A stretch of 64,000 nucleotides of DNA from Thalassobius sp. Cn5-15 (GTDB taxonomy: Bacteria > Pseudomonadota > Alphaproteobacteria > Rhodobacterales > Rhodobacteraceae): the NCBI RefSeq assembly GCF_022347685.1, contig NZ_JAKRGF010000001.1, positions 868,001 through 932,000 on the forward strand. Direction: 5' to 3'. This document shows, one piece after another, positions 26,778-33,982 of the stretch. How positions within the stretch are numbered: the stretch's first letter is position 1; every line of letters begins with the position of its first letter. The notes beneath the pieces are model-generated. The model did no database searches. It saw nothing but the letters and a program-made list of their open reading frames with translations, and was not told where the DNA came from. The translations under genes were made by a program, and so were the position numbers.

Positions 26778-28653
26778 TAGATGGCGTCTCTCCGGATTGG
26801 GGTTTCGTCTTACGGGAAAGGACTTCGGCAAGGACGATCAGTGCGAATGTAGCCGCAGCGAACAGGTTTGCAGTGCCTCTGTCGAGTAGAAAGCACCCTA
26901 CCGATGTCACAAACAGAGCCGCGGCAAGAATACCGGGTATGGACCCGGAAACCGTGTGTTTTGACAGGGAATACGCTAGGCCAGTCAACCCAATCAAGGC
27001 AGCGCCGAAGGCGACGAAAGCGGCAACTGCACCATTCTGGAACAGGATATCCCCCGACAGAAAAAGTAGTGGAATGGCATAGAGACCCTTGGACAATTTC
27101 CATGACACAATACTGGTCGCAAAAGGCTTGGCCCCCGCTATTCCTGCAGCCGCGAAGGCAGACAGCGCAATCGGCGGTGTGACGGTGCTGTCCTGACTGT
27201 ACCAATAGATCATCAGGTGGATCGCCAGAACCGTGAATCCGAACTCCTCAAAGCCGGTGCCCACAACCGCAGCAACAATGACGTAACTGGCCGTGATAGG
27301 CAGCCCCATGCCCAGGATCAGCGAAATGAGAATGACTGCGATCACCATCAGATAGACATTGCCTTGCGCAACATCAAAGATCATCGCGGAAAATGTGATG
27401 GCCTTGCCGGTCATCGTCAGCACACCAACAACGACGTTGGCAGCTGCCAACATCAAAGCGGTGATTGAAGCCGTTTTGGCGGTATCAAGGAAAACATCCG
27501 CCATGCGTGCAAACGTAATTTTGTTGTTTTTTGTGACCCAGCTTGCCGCAACGACAACACCAATTGCGGCGCAACAGGAATAGATAGGGGTGTAGCCCAG
27601 TATGAGACCGCCGATGAAGGCCGAAATGCCGGTCAGGAAAGGTATTCCGTCGCGCCATTCAATCGGCGTCTTCTCAATCTTGAGTTCGAAACCAGCCCGG
27701 TTAGTGTAACACGCCACGCCAATGAAGACCGAGTAGAAATACAGAATTGCCGGAAGGATCGACAAGGTTACGACCGTACCATACCCCACTTGTGTCCAGG
27801 CCGACAGGATGAATGCCCCAGCGCCCATCACCGGCGGTGCGATCTGTCCGATGTTCGACGCACTTGCTTCAACTCCAGCGGCAAACTTGGGCGAATACCC
27901 TGCCCGTTTCATCATGGGGATCGTCACAGATCCGGTTGCCATGACATTGCCGATCGAAGTGCCGCTTACAGACCCCATCAGCGCACTTGCGATGACTGCT
28001 GCCTGTGCTGGCCCACCGTGCATGCGTGACCCAAGTGCCAAAGCCAGGCGCATCAGAAAATCTCCGCTGCCCGCCGCCAGTAGGACCGAACCGAAGAGAA
28101 TAAACAGGTAGACGAACGTTGCAGATATCGAGGCCAGAAAACCGAAATACCCCTCGCCACCCCAGAAGATGCGATAGGCGAAAGTCTCGTAGGAAATACC
28201 GCGAAACCCGAGGTTGCCCGGCAGCACTGCCCCGAAATAAATCGCGTAAGCCACGCAGAGCGTAGCCAGGATCGACAACACCCATCCACCACCGACGCCT
28301 GCCGCGACGACCACCAGAAACATCCCCAGCGCTGCCATGTACAGGTCCGCAGAAATCAGTTCGTCCCCCCTTTGAAACAATGACTCCTCCATGCTCAGCA
28401 CATAGATTGGCAAGGTCAGAGATAAGGCCGCGAACACAAAAAGGATGTTTCGGTTCTGAACAGAAGCGCTGCGCATCGCTGCAAAGGCGAACAGGAACAT
28501 CATCGCCCCACCCACATGGATGCTGTTGCGCCAGCTTTCAGAGATTGTCGCCAGCGTCGAAAAGTAGAGATGAAAGAGGCCAAACGCTGTGGCGAGGACA
28601 AGCAATGCTGTGTTCAGCACTGCCCAGTCAGTCTGTTTGTGTGGGTCATCCAT
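26770..28653 (-). CDS. TAXI-TRAP transporter fused permease (DctQM fusion)
   Basis: A 627-residue fused 4TM/12TM permease of the kind that works with TAXI receptors. The N-terminal 115 residues are DctQ-like; the remainder carries DctM marks: ALMGSVSGTSIGNVMATGSVTIPMM, EASASNIGQIAPPVMGAGAF, LILGMGLPITASYVIVAAVV and IYWYSQDSTVTPPIALSAFAAAGIAG. Length and order fit the family. It is 97 bases downstream of the receptor gene, with a 13-base stem-loop between, and overlaps the deacylase gene. Substrates of TAXI systems are poorly known; the enzyme next door suggests an acyl-amino acid or related acid. Confidence 0.92.
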   Translation of the reverse strand: MDDPHKQTDWAVLNTALLVLATAFGLFHLYFSTLATISESWRNSIHVGGAMMFLFAFAAMRSASVQNRNILFVFAALSLTLPIYVLSMEESLFQRGDELISADLYMAALGMFLVVVAAGVGGGWVLSILATLCVAYAIYFGAVLPGNLGFRGISYETFAYRIFWGGEGYFGFLASISATFVYLFILFGSVLLAAGSGDFLMRLALALGSRMHGGPAQAAVIASALMGSVSGTSIGNVMATGSVTIPMMKRAGYSPKFAAGVEASASNIGQIAPPVMGAGAFILSAWTQVGYGTVVTLSILPAILYFYSVFIGVACYTNRAGFELKIEKTPIEWRDGIPFLTGISAFIGGLILGYTPIYSCCAAIGVVVAASWVTKNNKITFARMADVFLDTAKTASITALMLAAANVVVGVLTMTGKAITFSAMIFDVAQGNVYLMVIAVILISLILGMGLPITASYVIVAAVVGTGFEEFGFTVLAIHLMIYWYSQDSTVTPPIALSAFAAAGIAGAKPFATSIVSWKLSKGLYAIPLLFLSGDILFQNGAVAAFVAFGAALIGLTGLAYSLSKHTVSGSIPGILAAALFVTSVGCFLLDRGTANLFAAATFALIVLAEVLSRKTKPQSGETPSNV

Positions 28654-28668
28654 GGAACTCTCCTAATA

Positions 28669-28705
28669 GAAACGGCGGTGATCAGCAGGGAGTCACCGCC
28701 GTTTC
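28669..28705 (-). other. Strong stem-loop between TAXI receptor and permease genes
   Basis: A perfect 13-base stem, GAAACGGCGGTGA / TCACCGCCGTTTC, with an 11-base loop. It lies just upstream of the permease ribosome site. It may act as an attenuator or as a 3' shield for the receptor mRNA. It is the strongest of the receptor-permease hairpins in this window. Confidence 0.8.
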
Positions 28706-28750
28706 GTGCAGCCTTGCAGGTCACGAAAAGCGCACCACAAGCCGTGGGGA

Positions 28751-29737
28751 TTAAGGGCGCAGGTGATCTGGGATGGTCAGGCCATTTTCTTCATAGAACC
28801 GGACCGCGCCTGGATGCAGCGGGGCGCTCAGCCCAGACAGAGCAGTGTCAAGCTTAATGGCCTGGGCGGACGGGTGGATCGCGTGCACGTCTTCAAGGTT
28901 ATCGAAGACAGCCTTTACAAATTGGTAGACCACCTCGTCCGACACATTTTCATCAACCACCATCAGGTTGGCATATTCCGCGCTGGCAACAGCGTCGGTC
29001 TGGCCGGGATAGGTGTTGGCCGGAATTTCCTTTCGGTAATACAGGCCGGGGAATGCGTCATTCAGTTTGTTAAGCTGTTCATCCGAAAAGGACAGGATGG
29101 TCACATCATCTGCGCCAACTGTCGCATAGAGTTCGGTCACAGCAGCGACCGGCATGCCAGCCCCCAGATTGGCGGCCGAAATTCGGCGGTCCTGAAGTGC
29201 CCGGGCGGATTCTGAGTATTTCGCAAGAAACTCCATATTCATGTTTTCGACATCGTTGCCAATCGCGCCCAGCATCAGCGACGCTGCGGTGCGCGCACCA
29301 CTTTTACGTCCACCGATGTTGTACTTCCCGGATAGTGTCGCAAGGTCGGCAACAGTCCCGGTTTTGACTTCGCTCGTCAGGGCCACCTGATGTTCGGTGT
29401 TTCCCCAGAGAGAGAACAGTGCCCGCAAGTTGGATTGCGGCTTTCCGTCAAAAACACCTGTCCCACTTGTGGCAAGTGCGCCCACCACACCGTTGGTAAT
29501 ACCGAGATCGATTTCTTTTTTGCCAATCAGGCGGACGTTTTCGGTACTACCGCCCGAAGACACAGCATCCACTGACAAATCGGAAACGGCATCAGAAACG
29601 ATTTTGGCAATGCCCACCCCCACCGGGTAATAAGTGCCGCCGGTGCCGCCGGTCCCAATCACCAGCTGATCCGCAGCGATGGCCTGAGTTGAGAATGAAA
29701 AACTTGCTGCAATGGCAGCCGCAATAATCTTATTCAT
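28751..29737 (-). CDS. TAXI-family TRAP solute-binding protein
   Basis: A 328-residue periplasmic receptor. A Sec signal (AAIAASFSFSTQAIAA) leads to DQLVIGTGGTGGTYYPVGVGIAKIV, the opening typical of TAXI proteins (ligand-binding Thr/Gly loop). Others: VSSGGSTENVRLI, DLGITNGVVG, GGRKSGARTAASLML and LHPGAVRFYEENGL near the C-terminus. A small hairpin CATCCGG-N8-CCGGATG (29755-29776) sits in its leader upstream of the GGAGG ribosome site. It is divergent from a LysR gene that probably controls it. Confidence 0.92.
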   Translation of the reverse strand: MNKIIAAAIAASFSFSTQAIAADQLVIGTGGTGGTYYPVGVGIAKIVSDAVSDLSVDAVSSGGSTENVRLIGKKEIDLGITNGVVGALATSGTGVFDGKPQSNLRALFSLWGNTEHQVALTSEVKTGTVADLATLSGKYNIGGRKSGARTAASLMLGAIGNDVENMNMEFLAKYSESARALQDRRISAANLGAGMPVAAVTELYATVGADDVTILSFSDEQLNKLNDAFPGLYYRKEIPANTYPGQTDAVASAEYANLMVVDENVSDEVVYQFVKAVFDNLEDVHAIHPSAQAIKLDTALSGLSAPLHPGAVRFYEENGLTIPDHLRP

Positions 29738-29859
29738 AGGTCTCCTCCGGTATTCATCCGGGCATGTCGCCGGATGTACCTGAAACGCTAGTCAGGTCTT
29801 CGCATATCGTCTAATAGTGAATCGCAAGCTATGCATAATGCCATCTAATAGGACGACAC
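29738..29859. promoter_or_regulatory. Divergent control region, TAXI-TRAP / LysR
   Basis: 122 bases. TCTAATAG occurs twice as a direct repeat 34 bases apart (29810-29817 and 29844-29851), each a few bases after GCATA. Such paired sites near the LysR start are candidates for its recognition and activation sites. The leader hairpin of the TAXI gene is also here. Confidence 0.45.
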
Positions 29860-30750
29860 GTGCAACTCAGACAGATAGAAGTCTTTCACGCCTATATGAT
29901 CACCGGCTCGACCGTTGCCGCGGCGGAAATGCTATCGGTAACCCAGCCCGCCATCAGCACAACGCTGAAACGCATGCAGGACGAACTCAATCTGCAACTA
30001 TTTCGATCCGTGAAAGGTCGCCTTCAGCCCACCGCAGAGGCCCATCTGTTGTTTCGGCAGGTACGTGCCATTCAAGAGGACCTCAATCAGCTCGCGCAAT
30101 TGTCCAAAGCCCTTGCAGAGGGAAAGTCGGGCAACATTCGGGTTGGTGTTGTGCCTGCGCTCGGGGAAAATATCGCAGCGCAGGCCATTGCCGACGTAAC
30201 ACAAGGCAGTTCTGAATTGAATGTGGCCGTCGAGGTTCTGAACTCCCACGAGTTGATGCATCTTGTTCAAGCTGGCCGGCTCGATTTCGCGTGCATTTTC
30301 GGCAAAGCGCACGATCTTCCTGTCGAAACGATCTTCGAGACCAGTATTCAAGTGAACTGTGTTCTACCATCCGGTTATCTGAACGGCTGTGACAACATAA
30401 CACTGGAAGAATATGTCCGACTTCCTTTGTCCTTGATGCGTCCTACAGACCCGATCGGACGTTTAATTCTAGAAGCCTGTTCTGCGAAGAACCTGCATCC
30501 AAATTCGATGATAGAATTGCGCAATTGCAGGGCTTCCATAGCGTTCGCCGAAAAAGGGGTGGCTGTTGGGGTGGCCGATGACATCACACTTTCTGGCGCT
30601 ATGCTTGCACAGTCCAGAGCGGTGCCGTTCAATCCACCACTCAATATCGAGGTTACACTCGTACGCAAAGCCGGGCACTTGGCCTCAATTGCAGAGGATC
30701 AGTTGGTCGAAGCATTTCGGAACGCATTGGTGAATATGTATGCTGCATAA
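29860..30750 (+). CDS. LysR-family transcriptional regulator
   Basis: A 296-residue LTTR from a GTG start (AGGAC 7 bases upstream). HTH: MQLRQIEVFHAYMITGSTVAAAEMLSVTQPAISTTLKRMQ, shown in parts, followed by LNLQLFRSVKGRLQPT. The effector domain starts near 90 with NIRVGVVPALGENIAAQ. The tyrosine and the AAEML...QPAIST helix are like regulators of amino acid or opine catabolism. It stands divergent from the TAXI-TRAP/deacylase operon, which is its likely target. Confidence 0.9.
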   Translation: MQLRQIEVFHAYMITGSTVAAAEMLSVTQPAISTTLKRMQDELNLQLFRSVKGRLQPTAEAHLLFRQVRAIQEDLNQLAQLSKALAEGKSGNIRVGVVPALGENIAAQAIADVTQGSSELNVAVEVLNSHELMHLVQAGRLDFACIFGKAHDLPVETIFETSIQVNCVLPSGYLNGCDNITLEEYVRLPLSLMRPTDPIGRLILEACSAKNLHPNSMIELRNCRASIAFAEKGVAVGVADDITLSGAMLAQSRAVPFNPPLNIEVTLVRKAGHLASIAEDQLVEAFRNALVNMYAA

Positions 30751-31050
30751 CCCAAGGCGGACGTTGCATATTTAATGCCGCCATCGAACAACGTCTTTTC
30801 GATAGCCCTTTGAACAAACGATATCGTTGCGTTGTGTTCAACCTGTTGAAACTGCTGCGAGGTTTTCAGTGTATCTTAGCCGCGATCATTCTCAACCCGG
30901 CTCAGTCGACCATTCCTGACCAGTTTTGATGATGAATACGGTTGCGAGAGTGACGCACCTTTAGCCGCCGTACACTGCTGCCCCCTAAACCGTCTGCTTC
31001 CAATCCATCTGCCCCCCCTAAAGGCGGATGTTGCCCCAGGGCGCAAAACC
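30751..31050. other. Gene-free stretch before tRNA-Asn
   Basis: About 300 bases without a gene I can support. Short open frames on the minus strand (for example around 30876-31064) have no ribosome site or family resemblance. Runs of C and repeated GTC/CAG words give it the look of decayed DNA. No integrase fragment or duplicate of the tRNA end was found. Confidence 0.5.
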
Positions 31051-31087
31051 AAAAAAGCCCTCAAGTCTCTGCGACTTAAGGGCTTTT
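31051..31087 (-). terminator. Terminator of tRNA-Asn
   Basis: On the minus strand AAAAAGCCCTTAAGTC-GCAGA-GACTTGAGGGCTTTTTT forms a long stem with one mismatch and ends in a T-run, starting 3 bases after the tRNA 3' end. Confidence 0.9.
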
Positions 31088-31089
31088 TA

Positions 31090-31164
31090 TGGCTCCGGCG
31101 GTAGGGATCGAACCTACGACCAATTGATTAACAGTCAACTGCTCTACCGCTGAGCTACGCCGGA
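31090..31164 (-). tRNA. tRNA-Asn (anticodon GTT)
   Basis: 75 bases with encoded CCA. The acceptor stem TCCGGCG/CGCCGGA, D arm GCTC-AGCGGTA-GAGC, anticodon loop CTGTTAA (anticodon GTT) and T arm GTAGG-TTCGATC-CCTAC all pair as expected. It reads Asn AAC/AAU codons. It marks the edge between the peptide catabolism locus and the rest of the window. Confidence 0.97.
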
Positions 31165-31284
31165 ACACTGTGTTGATGCCGTTCAGCATCTTGTGTGAGG
31201 GGGTGTATAGCTATAGCGATTTCGGGCCGCAAGAGGGATTTGTCACATTTTTCCAAAAAAATTCACCTGCCCATGAACGCGCGG

Positions 31285-32199
31285 TCAGCGCAAATCGAAA
31301 TGGGTCTTAAAAGACAGGGGATCAGAACAGATGACGATGTTTTTTACATATAGATCAACTAGATGCGCAAAGACATTCCGCTCTGCGGCTGGGATGAGCG
31401 CAGGGGGCACTTCGGTATAAATGACTTGTGTCAGCGCGGATACCGTGCCGCCTTTTTGCGATAATGCCTCAAGGATCTGCGTCTCACGCTGGCGACGGTG
31501 AGCAATCAGCCAGTCTAACCGCTCTGCCGGTGCATCAACCGGTGCACCATGGCCCGCATGGAAGCGGCGGGCGGGACGGTTCTGCAGCATTTCGCAGGAA
31601 CGCATGAAATCGGTCAGATCGCCATCGGGCGGCGACACCAATGAAGAGGCCCAGCCCATCACCAGATCACCGGTCAAGATCACATCATCCTTGGCGAAAC
31701 TCAGGTGATTGCCGAAATGGCCAGGGGTCCAGAGCGCCTCCAGAGACCAGCCATCGCCTTTGATCACCTCGCCGTCGGCGACGGTTTGATCTGGGGTGAA
31801 GCGATTGTCCACCCCCTCCCCGCCGCCAGCAAGACCAGCAGCAGCCAGCTCCGCCATCACCGCCGATTGACCAGCGCGATAGTCGCCATAAGCCAGCACC
31901 GGCGCATCAGTGATTTGCCCGAGACGCCGCGCAAGGGGCGAGTGATCCAGATGTGCGTGGGTCACAAGGATATGGGAAATGCGCTGATCGGGGTGCAGCG
32001 CGGCAAGGATGGCCTGCAAATGCGCCTCACTGTCGGGTCCGGGGTCAACAACGGCCAGATCGCGGTCGCCGATCAGATAGGTGTTGGTACCACGATAAGT
32101 CATCGGCGAAGGGTTCGGCGCAAGAATGCGGCGCAGACCGTCGTCCAGCTGTTCAGCCACGCCCACGGGGGCGTTAAAATCATCCGGTGCCTGCATCAC
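31285..32199 (-). CDS. Metallo-beta-lactamase-fold hydrolase (LACTB2/glyoxalase-II-like)
   Basis: A 304-residue MBL-fold protein. The metal motif THAHLDH lies near residue 80, with VDPGPDSE, ALWTPGHFGNHLSF, LTGDLVMGW and HAGHGAPV supplying later ligands. The C-terminal part from about 225 (RRQRETQILEAL...VYTEVPPAL) is a winged-helix-like tail typical of LACTB2-related proteins, for which RNA or thioester hydrolysis is described. The first two codons are both ATG. It is divergent from the orphan kinase, with no shared operon. The substrate is unknown. Confidence 0.88.
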   Translation of the reverse strand: MMQAPDDFNAPVGVAEQLDDGLRRILAPNPSPMTYRGTNTYLIGDRDLAVVDPGPDSEAHLQAILAALHPDQRISHILVTHAHLDHSPLARRLGQITDAPVLAYGDYRAGQSAVMAELAAAGLAGGGEGVDNRFTPDQTVADGEVIKGDGWSLEALWTPGHFGNHLSFAKDDVILTGDLVMGWASSLVSPPDGDLTDFMRSCEMLQNRPARRFHAGHGAPVDAPAERLDWLIAHRRQRETQILEALSQKGGTVSALTQVIYTEVPPALIPAAERNVFAHLVDLYVKNIVICSDPLSFKTHFDLR

Positions 32200-32248
32200 T
32201 TTGGTTCCTGCTCTTCCTTCTGTGGCTGCGACTGGTTAGGGTCGGGCC

Positions 32249-33547
32249 ATGAACTTTCAGTGGATGAAACGCTACGTGCCGCGCGGCCTCTATTCAAGGG
32301 CGGCGTTGATCTTGATCCTGCCGGTGCTGACGGTGTTGCTGGTGGTTACCGTCGTCTTTGTGCAGCGTCATTTTGCCGGTGTGACCGAACAGATGACCCG
32401 CACCACCGCACGAGAGGTAACCGCCCTGCGCACCTTGCCGGAGGTGCAGCGCTCTGCATTGGCGGAATTACTGGACATTACCGTCACCTCCCTGCCCGCT
32501 GGCAGCGATATACCCCAGTCCGAGCGACGCTGGTATGACCTGACTGGTCTGGTGGTCATCGCAACCTTTGAGGACCGGCTGCAGGGGATCGAGGCGATCG
32601 TGCTGCCGAGCCGGACGAAAGTGGCGATCGTGCTGCGCGATGATGCAACGCTGACCCAGTTTGTGTTTGCCCGCAACCGCGTGTCGCCGCCGAACACTCA
32701 CCAACTGTTTGTGAACATGGTATTTTTCGGCGGATTGATGACAGTGATCTCTTTCATATACCTGCGCAATCAGTTGCGCCCGATCACCCGTTTAGCGCAA
32801 GCGGCAGAGGCCTTCGGCCGTGGCCGGTCCATCCCTTACAGCCCCGGCGGCGCCCAAGAGGTTCGGGCGGCAGGCCATGCCTTCGTTGATATGCGCGCAC
32901 GGATTGAGCGACATATTCAGCAGCGCACCATGATGCTGTCTGGGGTCAGTCATGACCTGCGCACCCCGTTGACGCGGTTGCGGTTGGGGCTGGCGCTGCT
33001 CGATGATGCCGACCGCAAACCGATGGAGCGGGACGTAGAAGACATGCAGAAAATGCTGGATGGTTTCCTGTCGTTCAGCCAGGGTACGGGCGATGCCCCG
33101 ATGGAACATGTCGCCCCCCTGCCCTTGGTGAGAGAGATCGTCTCAGACGCCCAACGCGGCGCCCGTCCTGTCGAACTGACCCAGACCGAAGGCGACCCGT
33201 CGAAAACTATGCCCCTACGCACCATGGCGCTGAAACGGGCCGTCAGTAACCTGATCGAAAACGCCACCCGCTATGGCAGCCGCGCAGAGGTGTCTGTGCG
33301 CCTCAGCGAGCGGTCCCTGCGCATCCGTGTTGAGGATGACGGCCCCGGCATTGCGCCCGAACAGCGTGAAGATGCGATGCGCCCCTTCTCGCGGCTGGAT
33401 GCCGCACGCAATCAGGATCTGGGCGGTGGAGTCGGACTGGGACTGGCGATTGCCAATGACACGGCACGGGCCCATGGCGGCACCCTGCGCCTATCGCAGA
33501 GCGGGCATCTGGGCGGGCTGTGCGCGGATATTGTGATCGCTCGTTGA
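32249..33547 (+). CDS. EnvZ-like sensor histidine kinase (orphan)
   Basis: A 432-residue inner-membrane kinase. TM1 is near 20-40, a periplasmic loop of about 110 residues, TM2 near 155-175, then HAMP (RNQLRPITRLAQAAEAFGRG). The phospho-His motif is MLSGVSHDLRTPLTRLRLG; N box NLIENATRYG and G boxes DDGPGI and GVGLGLAI are intact. Overall layout is that of EnvZ/osmosensor-type kinases of alphaproteobacteria. No response regulator gene is adjacent, so its partner is elsewhere. Confidence 0.9.
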   Translation: MNFQWMKRYVPRGLYSRAALILILPVLTVLLVVTVVFVQRHFAGVTEQMTRTTAREVTALRTLPEVQRSALAELLDITVTSLPAGSDIPQSERRWYDLTGLVVIATFEDRLQGIEAIVLPSRTKVAIVLRDDATLTQFVFARNRVSPPNTHQLFVNMVFFGGLMTVISFIYLRNQLRPITRLAQAAEAFGRGRSIPYSPGGAQEVRAAGHAFVDMRARIERHIQQRTMMLSGVSHDLRTPLTRLRLGLALLDDADRKPMERDVEDMQKMLDGFLSFSQGTGDAPMEHVAPLPLVREIVSDAQRGARPVELTQTEGDPSKTMPLRTMALKRAVSNLIENATRYGSRAEVSVRLSERSLRIRVEDDGPGIAPEQREDAMRPFSRLDAARNQDLGGGVGLGLAIANDTARAHGGTLRLSQSGHLGGLCADIVIAR

Positions 33548-33570
33548 GACCTGCCTCTTTCCCAAAAGGA

Positions 33571-33601
33571 ACGACCACATCGGATCACCCGATGTGGTCG
33601 T
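33571..33601 (+). terminator. Stem-loop terminator after the EnvZ-like kinase
   Basis: A 13-base perfect stem ACGACCACATCGG / CCGATGTGGTCGT with a 5-base loop, 24 bases after the stop. There is no T-run, so the termination strength is uncertain. Confidence 0.65.
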
Positions 33602-33649
33602 CCTGCGTGAGTGGCGGTATCACGAGGGCAGCGCCCCTGCGGGGGCTGC

Positions 33650-33676
33650 AATACGGGGGGATGAATACGGGGGGAT
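33650..33676. repeat. Tandem 14-base repeat with G6 runs
   Basis: AATACGGGGGGAT occurs twice with a 14-base period, immediately after the hairpin GCAGCGCCCC...GGGGCTGC (33628-33649). It lies in the gene-free stretch 33548-33982, which otherwise holds only terminator-like stems. Confidence 0.6.
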
Positions 33677-33869
33677 ACAATAGTGCGTCCACCTGTCAGG
33701 TCTTCCTTGTCGCCGTATCACGGGGCGGCTTGCCCAAATAAACGCTAACACGGCGCCCCCACCTGCCCCCATTGTGCACAAGGTGAGGTCGCATAATCAT
33801 TGGTATAGTTGTGCGTCTATCTGCTTTGGGTCGCAAAACAGCATTGCAAAGCCCGCCCCAGAAACGACA

Positions 33870-33894
33870 AAGCCCCCGCCAAGACGAGGGGCTT
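33870..33894 (-). terminator. Terminator of the hybrid kinase gene
   Basis: AAGCCCC-N11-GGGGCTT, about 90 bases after the kinase stop on the minus strand. The stem is GC-rich and followed by TTTGTCGTTT in the minus direction. Confidence 0.65.
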
Positions 33895-33982
33895 CATCAC
33901 ACAACCTGTCCCAAAATTTGGGTCGCATGCGCAGCCCTGTGGGCACCAGCACATAGCAAAATTCAAGTCTAGCGCCGCACTA

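Noticed and set aside
30876-31064. Minus-strand 62-residue open frame next to tRNA-Asn
   Set aside because: No ribosome site, Arg/Gly/Ser-rich composition typical of shadow frames, no recognisable domain.
15723-31164. Integrative island using tRNA-Asn as attachment site
   Set aside because: The tRNA 3' end faces the peptide locus, but I found no integrase and no second copy of the tRNA end near 15.4 kb or elsewhere in the window.
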